Position numbers and translations under genes: made by a program
Origin: an uncultured Megasphaera sp.
GTDB lineage: Bacteria; Bacillota; Negativicutes; Veillonellales; Megasphaeraceae
NCBI GenBank assembly: GCA_934202965.1
Contig: CAKPYN010000007.1
Location: forward strand, 26,194-90,193
Length of the DNA stretch: 64,000 nt
Direction: 5' to 3'
In this document: positions 6,480-15,699 of the stretch, piece after piece
Numbering within the stretch: position 1 is the stretch's first letter
How the letters are laid out: each line of letters starts with the position of its first letter
The notes under the pieces: generated by a model
The model's database searches: none
Seen by the model: the letters and a program-made list of their open reading frames with translations, nothing else
What the model was told of the DNA's origin: nothing

Positions 6480-9464
6480 TTATGCCTCACGGATGGTGCC
6501 TTGTTCAATTTCAAAAAGATGTACCGTATCTGTTTCTCCTGCCAATGTCTGCTGAACTTCCTTGGCAATGTCCCGCGTAGTCTTTGAACATGTAAAGAGA
6601 AAAATCTGTTCTTTCTTACCAAGATCCGCTAAGAACTGCATCGCTTCTTTTTGCCGCTGTTCATCAAAACGGACAAAAATATCATCTAAAATAAGCGGCA
6701 TCGGTTCGATTTGTTTGGAAAATGCCATAGCCAAGCTAATGCGAATAGCCAAGTATATCTGATCTCCCAAGCCGCTGCTCCATTGTTTTTCCGGAATCCG
6801 CCGCTGCGTTCCATCAACAGCATATAACTGTTTGCCGTCAAAGGTAGCCTGCAGCGTATATCTACCCTGGGTCATCAGATGCAGATAATCACTTGCCTGG
6901 CGAATCACAATCGGCTGCCGTACTCGTTCATAATACGCCTGCGCTTCGCCGAGCATATACTGTGCAAACGCATAGGTAAGCCAATCATTGACTTTGGTAT
7001 CTAATTCGGCCTTGCGGTTTTGCTTTTCCTGCAGCAGTTTATGATACGTGTCACTTTTAGCCATTTGACTAAGGCGTTCAATAAAGGTTCCTCGTTTTTC
7101 GGCTACTTCAGCTAATTTTTTTTCTGATTCGGCAATTTTCTTTTCATAATAGGCCCGTTCATCGGTCCAATTTTTCAATGTATGGATTTTTAATTCATGC
7201 CGTAATGCAGCCAAATTTTTCGGATTTTTCGCAATCAGCCGGATATGCGCTTCTGATTGTTCATAAATTTCTTTATATTGTTTAAACTGTCGGAATTTAA
7301 GCACTTTACTGCGAAATTCACCAACCGTCTGTGCGCCTGTCAAAACCAGTAAATCTTGCTGCTGACGCTGTCGAATTTCTTTATCCTTTTTCAGTTCTTC
7401 AATCTGCGTATCCCGTTCTTTTTGCTGTTTATCTTGTTCTTTCGCTACTTCGGCCTGTACACGAATCTGCTGCCATTGCTTATACACATGTTCCACTTGT
7501 TCCGGCGCAACTTCGGCAGCAATTCCGATTTCCCGAAACAGCTGCTCTGCGCCGTCATGCCACCGCGAAATATGGTTTTGCAACTCTTCTTTTCGTTTTT
7601 GCCAAGTATGCATCGACTGCGATACATTTTGCCATTTTTCCCAAATCTCTTTAGCTTCCTGAATATGTTCTATCGAAAGTTTCGAAAATCCTGTCGCTGT
7701 CAGCCAATTTTCCCACGCTGCACGGCAGGTATCTACTTTTTCTTTCCAATTCTTTCCTTCTTTATCCCACTTGTCATAAATCGCATCATACATGACTTTC
7801 TGTTCTTTTTCCCATGCCGTTTTCGTTTCATGAGTTTTCCAATCCATATACATTTTGCGAACTTCATCCAGTTTTTGTGTCCAAACTGCCTGGCTGTCAG
7901 ATGCCTGAATTTCCAAATGGGCTTGGTCTGCCAAGGTCATCAAGGTATCTTCCATTCCCTTTTTTCGCAGTTCCAATTCTTCAATTTTTTTAGGAATACG
8001 CCCAGCATTAATACGCTGTTTAGCGTAAAAAGCCATTGCCATAACAGCACATCCCAAGGCACCGCTGAATCCCATCGTCTGATCCATATCATACATAAAA
8101 GTCAACGCCAGCAACGCAATGGCTCCAACGAAAAATAGTCCCGAAAGAATAGCAAAGCCATGTGAATTATTACCGGATTCACTTTGCAACCATTGCAGCT
8201 GTTCCTCTATTTTTTGTCGTTCTAATAAAGAAGCTTGAATCGCTGATACGGCTTTGCCAATGACTGCCCATTCTTCTTTGGTATGTCCCGATGTTTCCTC
8301 AGATTCTCCGTGAAGAGATGTGACATTTTTTGGTTTTGCTGCCTGCCATTTTTCCGTTTCCTGCGTAAATCGGTTCAAACTTGCTGCCAGTGACAAGCCC
8401 CTAGCCCAATCAACATGTTCCGGAACCGTCTGGTCGCTCCACGGCTTTAATTTTTCTACATATTGATTTTGCTCAAACTGCCAATCCATTTCTGTATCCG
8501 CATGGTCTTCTATTTCAAGCAGCCCTTGTTTCCATTCCGTTGTATGTTGAAAAATATCATCCAGCTGAGCACCGCAGATAAGCCATTTATTCCACTCTGG
8601 CTGAAATGCCGGACCTTCTCGGGAAATGGATGCTAATTTTTTGATCTGTTCTTCAATCTCTTTAATTTTATTTTCCAAATCCGTCCATTTTTGTACGCCA
8701 TCTTCAGGAAACTGTGCTACATCTGCCAAGTCCTGCATCCGTTTCATCGCATCTTGGCCGCGCTTATATACATCCCACGCAGCAATCGGCATCGATATTT
8801 TTTCAATTTGCTGCTTTGTTTCTTCAATATCCAGACGAATTCTGTTTTCTATTTCATGCGTTGTTCGTTCATGTTCTTGCAATTCGGCAAATTCATTTTC
8901 ATCATATGCCAGACTGTGAATGCGGCGGTCAAAATCCCGCTGTTCATGTAAAAGGGCATTAATCGGCTTTTTTCCCTGCGGAGAAGCCACGAGTAGTTCT
9001 CCCATAAGCCGGGTCAAATCCCGTCGCGTTGTCCCCATACGAACACCGCCTTCAATACTGAAAAAATGACTGCGGACTTCTTCACTGGCTAAAATCTTAA
9101 ATCCCTGTAAGTCCTCCAATCCCATGGCAAATACCTGATCATATGTCCGGCGATCTAATCCATGCCACCATAATTCTGACGGTTCTTCATGAATCGTAAG
9201 ATTTCCATCTGTCATATACGATTCTTTTTCATTACGATAAATGCGATATTCATGTCCATCATCACGGCGTATATCCATATGGCCTTTATACCCGCGCCAA
9301 TCGCCCCGCTGATAGCCAAAAAACATGGCGCGAACGTACTTCATGAGGGTCGTCTTGCCGCTTTCATTTTGGCCATGCATAACGATAAGCCCTTTGTCTG
9401 GCGGATTCCATTCCACATTGTGATAGATGCCAAATTCATTTAAATTCATTTGTATAATTTTCAT
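6480..9464 (-). CDS. yhaN: YhaN-type AAA ATPase (SbcC/Rad50-like)
   Basis: A 994-residue SMC-like ATPase. A Walker A (GQNESGKTT, residues 31-39) in the N-terminal head is followed by long coiled coils. A pair of hydrophobic segments lies near residues 440-480, and the C-terminal head has a signature region (QWSSGLGDQIYLAIRISLA) and Walker B (LILDDIFVRFD). The internal hydrophobic segments distinguish YhaN from SbcC. The partner YhaO ends only 6 bp upstream, so the two form an operon like SbcCD, with a presumed role in DNA end processing or repair. Start at ATG 9464. The coiled-coil region makes long spurious frames on the other strand. Confidence 0.88.
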   Translation of the reverse strand: MKIIQMNLNEFGIYHNVEWNPPDKGLIVMHGQNESGKTTLMKYVRAMFFGYQRGDWRGYKGHMDIRRDDGHEYRIYRNEKESYMTDGNLTIHEEPSELWWHGLDRRTYDQVFAMGLEDLQGFKILASEEVRSHFFSIEGGVRMGTTRRDLTRLMGELLVASPQGKKPINALLHEQRDFDRRIHSLAYDENEFAELQEHERTTHEIENRIRLDIEETKQQIEKISMPIAAWDVYKRGQDAMKRMQDLADVAQFPEDGVQKWTDLENKIKEIEEQIKKLASISREGPAFQPEWNKWLICGAQLDDIFQHTTEWKQGLLEIEDHADTEMDWQFEQNQYVEKLKPWSDQTVPEHVDWARGLSLAASLNRFTQETEKWQAAKPKNVTSLHGESEETSGHTKEEWAVIGKAVSAIQASLLERQKIEEQLQWLQSESGNNSHGFAILSGLFFVGAIALLALTFMYDMDQTMGFSGALGCAVMAMAFYAKQRINAGRIPKKIEELELRKKGMEDTLMTLADQAHLEIQASDSQAVWTQKLDEVRKMYMDWKTHETKTAWEKEQKVMYDAIYDKWDKEGKNWKEKVDTCRAAWENWLTATGFSKLSIEHIQEAKEIWEKWQNVSQSMHTWQKRKEELQNHISRWHDGAEQLFREIGIAAEVAPEQVEHVYKQWQQIRVQAEVAKEQDKQQKERDTQIEELKKDKEIRQRQQQDLLVLTGAQTVGEFRSKVLKFRQFKQYKEIYEQSEAHIRLIAKNPKNLAALRHELKIHTLKNWTDERAYYEKKIAESEKKLAEVAEKRGTFIERLSQMAKSDTYHKLLQEKQNRKAELDTKVNDWLTYAFAQYMLGEAQAYYERVRQPIVIRQASDYLHLMTQGRYTLQATFDGKQLYAVDGTQRRIPEKQWSSGLGDQIYLAIRISLAMAFSKQIEPMPLILDDIFVRFDEQRQKEAMQFLADLGKKEQIFLFTCSKTTRDIAKEVQQTLAGETDTVHLFEIEQGTIREA

Positions 9465-9470
9465 ACGTAT

Positions 9471-10733
9471 CTATCCTCTTTTATCTGTAAGCAGCTTCTG
9501 CATGCCCAGCCATTTTGCTTTTTCAAATGCCTCCAGGATCCGGGCGTCGGATATACTGCGGCCATACGCACCAAGGCGTTCAAATTCCGGTCGTTCCTGA
9601 AGAATAGCCCGCAGGGTTTTCAATTTTTCTTCTGGCGGCAGGGCATCTATTTTATCACTTATATTTAAATAATCCCCCACCGTATCCGGAAGCTTGCCGC
9701 GTTCTGTTAAATTGATCTTAGGACGAGCCATATTGCGCAGCCGTTCTACCATAACAAAGGCATATTTTCCTTGTTCTTCTTCACGCCAACTATCTATCCA
9801 GTACTGTGTTGCTTCCGGATTATTAATGACATGATACATACTGCCTGCCCCAACAAAATTAACTGTAAGAAATGTCGGTTTTCCGACTTCACGTCGTATT
9901 TTTTCTTTCGTGAATCGGACAGCTTCCCGTAATTCAGATACCGATTCAATAGAATCAATGGGAATATCTACGCTTTCCCAGCGAACGATACTCGTATCTA
10001 CAAATTCAATATCCGTTGTACCATACGGTCCTACTTCGACATAATAGCAGCCTCTCGGTCCGGTTTCAGTGCAATCCAAGCCTTGCGGATTGCCGGCATA
10101 CACGACGTATGGTTTATCGCATACGATTTGATGCGCATGTACATGTCCCAACGCCCAGTAATCCATGCCGCTTTCCTTCAAATCGGTCAAACTGCACGGT
10201 GCATATGTGGACTGGCCGCCGATTTGAGTGTGCAGCAAACCGATAGCATAGTGGTCTGCTGACGTTCGACTAAAATTCCACGCTAAATTCTCTCTCTGTT
10301 CCTGATGAGCATAGCTTTGTCCATACACTGCTGCCACTTCTTCCCCATCTACCATCAGCGGCATGCGTTCCACTTTTTCCGTGCTGAATACATGTACATT
10401 CGGGGGAAAAGGAATCTTCGCCTGCCAAGCATCCAAGGGATCATGATTGCCAAGAACAGCAAAAACCTGTATATCATTTTGGGCCAACTTATGTAGAAGG
10501 CGCACGTAATCCAGCTGCGCCGTTAAATTATGCTCAGCACTCGTATACACATCGCCGCTAATAAGTACGGCATGTACTTGTTTATCAATGGCAAGCTGCA
10601 CTACTTTTTGAAACGCCCGCATCGTCGCATTGCCAACAATACGCTGCCATCGTTCATCAATGGAGGCAATATCACGAAACGGACTGCCTAAGTGCAAATC
10701 ACCGCAATGAATAAAACGTAAACTTTTTGCCAT
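9471..10733 (-). CDS. yhaO: YhaO-type metallophosphoesterase (SbcD/Mre11-like nuclease)
   Basis: A 420-residue calcineurin-like phosphoesterase. Metal-binding motifs are in order: HCGDLHLG (D-x-H), ISGDVY, LGNHDPLD (GNHD/E), LLHTQIGG and ALGHVHAHQI (GHxH). This is the full Mre11/SbcD set, and the length and C-terminal region match YhaO. It probably works with the YhaN ATPase as a nuclease on DNA ends. It starts at ATG 10733 (AAGGATAAGA upstream), 2 bp after the MocR stop, so it may be co-transcribed with that regulator. Confidence 0.88.
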   Translation of the reverse strand: MAKSLRFIHCGDLHLGSPFRDIASIDERWQRIVGNATMRAFQKVVQLAIDKQVHAVLISGDVYTSAEHNLTAQLDYVRLLHKLAQNDIQVFAVLGNHDPLDAWQAKIPFPPNVHVFSTEKVERMPLMVDGEEVAAVYGQSYAHQEQRENLAWNFSRTSADHYAIGLLHTQIGGQSTYAPCSLTDLKESGMDYWALGHVHAHQIVCDKPYVVYAGNPQGLDCTETGPRGCYYVEVGPYGTTDIEFVDTSIVRWESVDIPIDSIESVSELREAVRFTKEKIRREVGKPTFLTVNFVGAGSMYHVINNPEATQYWIDSWREEEQGKYAFVMVERLRNMARPKINLTERGKLPDTVGDYLNISDKIDALPPEEKLKTLRAILQERPEFERLGAYGRSISDARILEAFEKAKWLGMQKLLTDKRG

Positions 10734-10735
10734 TC

Positions 10736-12133
10736 TTATCCTTCTTTCTCCAGCCAGGCCCGCTGCAATGCCATTACAGCCTGTCCAAGCTTATTGCTGG
10801 GTATTTTAGAAAAAGACAAGAGAAATTCCTTTTGCTTATCTTGTCCTGGTTGTTCATAAAATGACTGCATTGCCAATACGCGGCAGCCTTCCTGTTCTGC
10901 TTTTTGACGCAACTCCTGCGCAGAACACGAACTGCGCAGCGCAATATGGCAATATACGCCTGATGTAATCCGGCTGACCGTTATCTGGCTTCCAAATGCA
11001 TCCTGCAGCAACCGTTCCATCAGTACCCCTTTCTCCTGATAATCTTTGCGCAGCCGCCGCACATGTCGTGCCAAATCACCGCTTTGAATATACGCCGCCA
11101 ACACGCACTGTTCCGGGATAGATGCCCCTTGGCGAAAGAGACTTCGCTTCTGATTATACAAAGCCATCAGTCGCGGTGGCAATACCATATAACTCAGGCG
11201 CACAAAAAAAGGTAAAACCTTGGATAAAGCTCCCATATACACCACTTGTCCTGCCGTATCCAATCCCTGCAGTGCCGGAATCGGACGTCCGTAATACCGC
11301 AGTTCGCTATCATAATCATCTTCTATAATTAATCCGTTGCGCTGTTTCGCCCATTGCAGCAACTGATACCGCATACCAATCGGCATAACTGTTCCCGTGG
11401 GAAATTGATGCGATGGACTGACATACACAAGCTGTACGTCACTGTGATGCAGTGTTTCCATATCCAACATGCCATTTTGAATCGATATGGGTTCAATCGC
11501 AAATCCCATGCTGCGAAAAATCTCTCTGCCCAGTCTAAATCCCGGATTTTCTACAGCAATGCGCGGCCATGTATCCCTCAGCAGTGTTGTCAATATACTG
11601 AGCAAGGCCGCTGTCCCAGCACCAATAATAATATTTTCCGCTTTGGCATGCACGCCTCGTGTTTCGTACACATACTGACTCAACGCTTCTCGTAAATCCG
11701 GTACGCCTTGTTCATCATTACTAGCCGTTAAATATGACGGTTCTGACAAAATCCGATTCATATGCTTACGCCAAACATCCAGCGGAAAATGCTCCACATC
11801 CATATCTCCGCTGCCAAAATCATAGGCATACGTCGGTTTCGCTGTACACCGTAACACATTTCCACCAGCAGGGATACGATTCCGTTCTTCTATAGGACCT
11901 AAAAAAGCCGCTTCATAGCGGGCTTTTTTACGGCGAATAATATATCCTTCACTGGCAAGCTGGTAATACGCTTTTTCTACAGTCATTTTACTAACATTAA
12001 CGGACTGTGCCAATTCTCGTACGGAAGGAAGACGCATTCCGGCAATCATGCGCTGGGTTTCAATTTCATGACGATAATATTCATATATTTGTACATAATA
12101 AGGGGTTTTTATTTCCTTATTGATTTGCAGCAT
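10736..12133 (-). CDS. MocR-family transcriptional regulator (GntR wHTH fused to aminotransferase fold)
   Basis: A 465-residue MocR/PdxR-type regulator. Residues 1-75 form a GntR winged helix (LPSVRELAQSVNVSKMTVEKAY). The rest is a class I aminotransferase fold with IIEDDYDSELRY and a probable PLP lysine in GALSKVLP. Such proteins sense PLP or amino compounds and act on neighbouring promoters. The ATG at 12133 gives the normal N-terminus; the open frame runs on to 12265. It is divergent from bioB with 212 bp between starts. Regulation of bioB or of itself is possible but not shown. A second, broken MocR gene lies at 59.4 kb. Confidence 0.88.
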   Translation of the reverse strand: MLQINKEIKTPYYVQIYEYYRHEIETQRMIAGMRLPSVRELAQSVNVSKMTVEKAYYQLASEGYIIRRKKARYEAAFLGPIEERNRIPAGGNVLRCTAKPTYAYDFGSGDMDVEHFPLDVWRKHMNRILSEPSYLTASNDEQGVPDLREALSQYVYETRGVHAKAENIIIGAGTAALLSILTTLLRDTWPRIAVENPGFRLGREIFRSMGFAIEPISIQNGMLDMETLHHSDVQLVYVSPSHQFPTGTVMPIGMRYQLLQWAKQRNGLIIEDDYDSELRYYGRPIPALQGLDTAGQVVYMGALSKVLPFFVRLSYMVLPPRLMALYNQKRSLFRQGASIPEQCVLAAYIQSGDLARHVRRLRKDYQEKGVLMERLLQDAFGSQITVSRITSGVYCHIALRSSCSAQELRQKAEQEGCRVLAMQSFYEQPGQDKQKEFLLSFSKIPSNKLGQAVMALQRAWLEKEG

Positions 12134-12283
12134 GCAGACCGATCCTTTTTCATTAATTTTTATCGTTATTACATATATTGTAGCGAAAAACTGGCATGGT
12201 GAAAAGAGGTATTTTACAAAATATCTGTACAATATAAGAAAAAATAGTTTTGTATTGTAAACCATTTATTTCTTAGTTGCAAG

Positions 12284-12312
12284 TTGACTTTATGGATTTA
12301 TTTGTGTATACT
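12284..12312 (+). promoter_or_regulatory. bioB promoter
   Basis: TTGACT (12284-12289), 17-bp spacer, TATACT (12307-12312), 33 bp before the bioB ATG. Repeats of the form TACAA(A)ATAT lie upstream (about 12215-12260) and could be MocR sites; no BirA-type palindrome is complete. Confidence 0.7.
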
Positions 12313-12345
12313 AGCGTAAAATCAATACAAGAAGGAGTCCTTTTC

Positions 12346-13338
12346 ATGAACATATCTACATTGCAATCCTATACAGAAAAAGTACTGCAAGGAGGCGATA
12401 TCACACAGTTGGAAGCATTAGAATTAATTTCTCTCCCTCAAGATGATACGCCATTACTACTTGCCATGGCAGATAAAATTCGCCAGTACTACAGCAATGA
12501 TACTGTAGATTGCTGTGCCATTATTAACGGCCGTTCCGGACACTGTCCGGAAAATTGTCGCTTTTGCGCACAATCAGCCCATTATCATACCGGTGCATCT
12601 GTATACCCGCTGTTAGATAGTGACACCATTATTGCTGCCGCAAAAAAAGCAAAAGCCGCCGGCGCCGCTCGGTTTGCCATCGTTACCAGCGGTCGTTCGG
12701 TTGTAGAAGGGCCGGAATTTGATGCTATTCTAAACACCTTAAAACGGATTCGTCAAGAAGTAAAACTCGAAACATGCTGTTCCCTAGGTCTTATCACCCT
12801 AAAGCAAGCTATCGCCCTAAAAAATATCGGCGTGTCCCGATATCATGCAAATATCGAAACAGCGCCGTCTTATTTTCCATCAATCTGTTCTACCCACACG
12901 TTTGCTGATAAAGCATCTGTCATTCATACAGCTCAAACAGCAGGTCTGCGTGTTTGTTCCGGCGGTATACTGGGCCTGGGTGAAACACCACAGCAACGTG
13001 TAGAAATGGCCTTTACACTGAAAGATTTGGGCATTGATTCTGTACCTTTGAATATTCTCAATCCCATTGCCGGTACACCCTTTGAAAACAATCAACCCCT
13101 ATCCCCATGGGAAATTTTACGCACATTTGCTGTATTCCGCTTTATTTTGCCAAAAGCACTCATACGCACAGCCGGCGGTCGCGAAGTCAACCTGCGGTCC
13201 ATGCAGGCTTATGCATTGACTAGCGGCTTGAATGGATTAATGATTGGCGGTTATTTAACAACCGGCGGTAATTCTGTATCCGTCGATATGCAGATGATTC
13301 ATGACTTAGGCCGCAACCCTGCCCAGCCTCAGGTATAA
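12346..13338 (+). CDS. bioB: Biotin synthase, radical SAM
   Basis: A 330-residue radical SAM enzyme that inserts sulfur into dethiobiotin. CPENCRFC holds the three cysteines of the SAM-binding [4Fe-4S] cluster. The auxiliary-cluster ligands seen in E. coli BioB are only partly kept. LETCCSLG and VCSGGILG supply two cysteines and AGGREVNLR keeps the arginine, but the strand that carries Cys97 in E. coli reads ARFAIVTSGR, with alanine. This recalls BioB of strict anaerobes. Start ATG 12346 follows GAAGGAG. No bioA, bioD or bioF is nearby. It ends 3 bp from the convergent hexokinase gene. Confidence 0.88.
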   Translation: MNISTLQSYTEKVLQGGDITQLEALELISLPQDDTPLLLAMADKIRQYYSNDTVDCCAIINGRSGHCPENCRFCAQSAHYHTGASVYPLLDSDTIIAAAKKAKAAGAARFAIVTSGRSVVEGPEFDAILNTLKRIRQEVKLETCCSLGLITLKQAIALKNIGVSRYHANIETAPSYFPSICSTHTFADKASVIHTAQTAGLRVCSGGILGLGETPQQRVEMAFTLKDLGIDSVPLNILNPIAGTPFENNQPLSPWEILRTFAVFRFILPKALIRTAGGREVNLRSMQAYALTSGLNGLMIGGYLTTGGNSVSVDMQMIHDLGRNPAQPQV

Positions 13339-13341
13339 CAA

Positions 13342-14604
13342 TTAGGAAACCATGGCTGCCGCAATCGCCGCCCCCACAGATGGGCCATCTTTAACCAGCA
13401 TCGGTTCAGCCAGCATAGGCTGTACATAATTACCGGCCTGGCAAATTCGCAGCGTATCTTCCATCATAAACAGACTTCCCCGCACATGCTCTAAGACGCT
13501 TCCCTCTACAGCAATGGTCTGGCGGGGAATTTCCCCTGCCGTATATAAATGCTGCAGAACGCCATAACATGCTGCTCCTGTCAGCTGTGCTGCCCGTACA
13601 AAAATAGCTGCTCCAATACTACGCAAGGGTTTTACATCACGAGGGGATACGATACGCTGCCAAAGCTGTCCCATCAACAAGCGGCCGTTCCGATTACTTT
13701 CATTGGCAACAATACGGTTCATTTCTTTCGTCGTAAACGCAGGTAACTGCGATATTCCTAAATATGCCATAACTGCCTGCCGATATACTTCGCAAAGATA
13801 AGCACCGCCAATCATTTTTTCTAATTTATGATAACCCGGTCGTTGGGATGCTTCATCAACAGCAATATCCCAGCAATTTCGCGTCGCCTCACTATAGCCG
13901 CCTGCTTCCAAAATAATAATCATCTGTAGCATAGGTTCATAATAACAAATATTAAATCCCGTGCCACAAATAATACCAATTTGACTGCATCCATATTGGT
14001 ATCCTGCCGCCAGCAATAACGCTGTCGTGTCATTTAATAATGCAACAGGTTCAATGTTTTCCAATCCACGCCGTGCCAAGGCCTGCTTTAAAAGCGTATT
14101 AATCAGCATTCCTTCGCCGCCTTGAACCTGAATTTCTTTTGACCATTGAATCAGCGCTGCATCTTTTACATGGTTTTGAATGACACCAAAAGAAAAGGTA
14201 TGTCCCAGCCGATATGCCTTATTTCCCCCTGCCGCTTCCTCAATGAGGGATGCAATAAAATCAAATAATTCGTCAACTGTTGTTTGCGGTGACATGTAAT
14301 TATACGAGCCCTCTAGCTGTAAAGGACAAGATACTTTCTTTTCTACCATAAAACAATGTTTACCCAACAATCGAATCCGAGAAACGCGTACATTTGTCCC
14401 GCCAAAGTCTAGGGCTAAATATGTTCCTGTTTCATTTCCTGTCGGCAGTCCTAAATAGGATTTCACTGTTGATAAAGAAGAAGCCTTCCCTGCTAAGGCT
14501 TCTTCTATTTCTGTCGAAAAACGCTGTGAAAAGTTTCGCAGTTCTGTTTCATCCCAATAAAAATACTTGGCAATATTCGTCCAATCCGTTGCGCCATATT
14601 CCAT
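13342..14604 (-). CDS. Hexokinase of the eukaryote-like (HK) family
   Basis: A 420-residue sugar kinase of the classical hexokinase fold rather than ROK or GlcK. Motifs are LALDFGGTNVRV (phosphate 1), HTFSFGV (sugar binding), LLNDTTALLLAAGY (catalytic Asp), GIICGTGFN (phosphate 2) and AVEGSVLEH (adenosine). It should phosphorylate glucose or a similar hexose with ATP. ATG 14604 is chosen because CGGAGGTG precedes it; the open frame begins at 14622. Hexokinases of this family are uncommon in bacteria. Confidence 0.85.
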   Translation of the reverse strand: MEYGATDWTNIAKYFYWDETELRNFSQRFSTEIEEALAGKASSLSTVKSYLGLPTGNETGTYLALDFGGTNVRVSRIRLLGKHCFMVEKKVSCPLQLEGSYNYMSPQTTVDELFDFIASLIEEAAGGNKAYRLGHTFSFGVIQNHVKDAALIQWSKEIQVQGGEGMLINTLLKQALARRGLENIEPVALLNDTTALLLAAGYQYGCSQIGIICGTGFNICYYEPMLQMIIILEAGGYSEATRNCWDIAVDEASQRPGYHKLEKMIGGAYLCEVYRQAVMAYLGISQLPAFTTKEMNRIVANESNRNGRLLMGQLWQRIVSPRDVKPLRSIGAAIFVRAAQLTGAACYGVLQHLYTAGEIPRQTIAVEGSVLEHVRGSLFMMEDTLRICQAGNYVQPMLAEPMLVKDGPSVGAAIAAAMVS

Positions 14605-14712
14605 CAGAGCACCTCCGCTCAATGTCAGTTTTTGTATATATCCTATTGTATCATATTACTGCCTGTTTGACGGAATGGAATCGTATTTCCCCCAAATATA
14701 TGCTACGAAATT

Positions 14713-15549
14713 TTATAAACGCAGTGCATCTGCCATTTTACACATCCGGGCAATCGGTTTGACATCATGAACACGAACAATGGCACAGCCTGCCAGTACG
14801 CCGGATACACAAGTTGCACCGGTTCCTTCCATGCGTTCAGTGACAGGCAAATCGAGGATTCGGCCGATAAAGCCTTTACGGCTTGTGCCAAGCAGCATCG
14901 GGTACGGTAAGGCCGTAAGATCTGTTAAATGTTTCATCACATAGAGATTTTGTTCCCACGTCTTACCAAAACCAATTCCGGGATCCGTGATGATTTGTTC
15001 CTGTTTCATGCCGGCCTTAGCCGCAATGACAGCAGATGTAATAAAAAATTTTTTCATATCTTCTATGATATCTGTATACGCAGTTCCATCTTGATTATGC
15101 ATAACCACAACAGGCACATCGTATTTTGCCGCAACTGCTGCCATTTTACCTGGTTCCGGTGCGTATTGCAGTCCCCATATATCATTCATGATATGCGCTC
15201 CTGTCTGCATCGCATAGTCAGCTGTTTCCGCTTTATACGTATCTACAGAAATAGGTACCGGACAATTTCCCACTAATTTAGGTAAAATAGCTTCCAATCG
15301 AACTATTTCTTCTTCCGCCGAAATAGGTGTAAATCCAGGTTGTGACGATTCGGCACCAATATCAATAATATCAGCGCCATCTGCGACCATTTGCTCCATG
15401 TGCTGCAATGCGGCATCTATATCATTCCATTTACCGCCATCTGAAAAAGAATCAGGCGTATAATTTAATACACCCATAACCAATGTTTTTTTTCCAATAG
15501 TCAGTGATTTTCCGTCTTTCCAATGATAGGTGCGAATTTCTTTTCCCAT
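14713..15549 (-). CDS. folP: Dihydropteroate synthase
   Basis: A 278-residue TIM-barrel enzyme that condenses p-aminobenzoate with the hydroxymethyl-dihydropterin diphosphate in folate synthesis; it is the sulfonamide target. Signature motifs are VMGVLNYTPDSFSDGG, DIIDIGAESSQPG and TDPGIGFGKT. AAGGAG precedes the ATG at 15549. No other folate gene is adjacent. A terminator hairpin sits between its probable promoter and the start (15566-15615), which could attenuate it or end the upstream gene. Confidence 0.95.
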   Translation of the reverse strand: MGKEIRTYHWKDGKSLTIGKKTLVMGVLNYTPDSFSDGGKWNDIDAALQHMEQMVADGADIIDIGAESSQPGFTPISAEEEIVRLEAILPKLVGNCPVPISVDTYKAETADYAMQTGAHIMNDIWGLQYAPEPGKMAAVAAKYDVPVVVMHNQDGTAYTDIIEDMKKFFITSAVIAAKAGMKQEQIITDPGIGFGKTWEQNLYVMKHLTDLTALPYPMLLGTSRKGFIGRILDLPVTERMEGTGATCVSGVLAGCAIVRVHDVKPIARMCKMADALRL

Positions 15550-15565
15550 TTTATATTCTCCTTAC

Positions 15566-15615
15566 TAAAAAAGGATAACGCCGGACATACCGTATGTATG
15601 TCACAGTCGTTATCC
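15566..15615 (-). terminator. Strong hairpin terminator or folP attenuator
   Basis: GGATAACGACTGTGACATAC and its near-complement form a long stem followed by T6 on the minus strand. The T-tract ends only about 17 nt before the folP start. A TATACT -10-like element lies upstream near 15648. Confidence 0.8.
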
Positions 15616-15699
15616 AAAATTGGTCCGTAATCTGTGTAAAACCGTATTTAGTATACCAAGCTTGCACAAAAAGCACAAGCCATGGATACGATACGTTGT

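Noticed and set aside
7356..8138. 260-codon plus-strand frame opposite yhaN
   Set aside because: It is antisense to the coiled-coil part of yhaN, is Phe-rich as expected from the reverse of Lys/Glu codons, and has no start signal.
12250..12300. BirA operator before bioB
   Set aside because: TTGTAAACC resembles one half, but no matching GGTTAACAA half at the proper distance was found.
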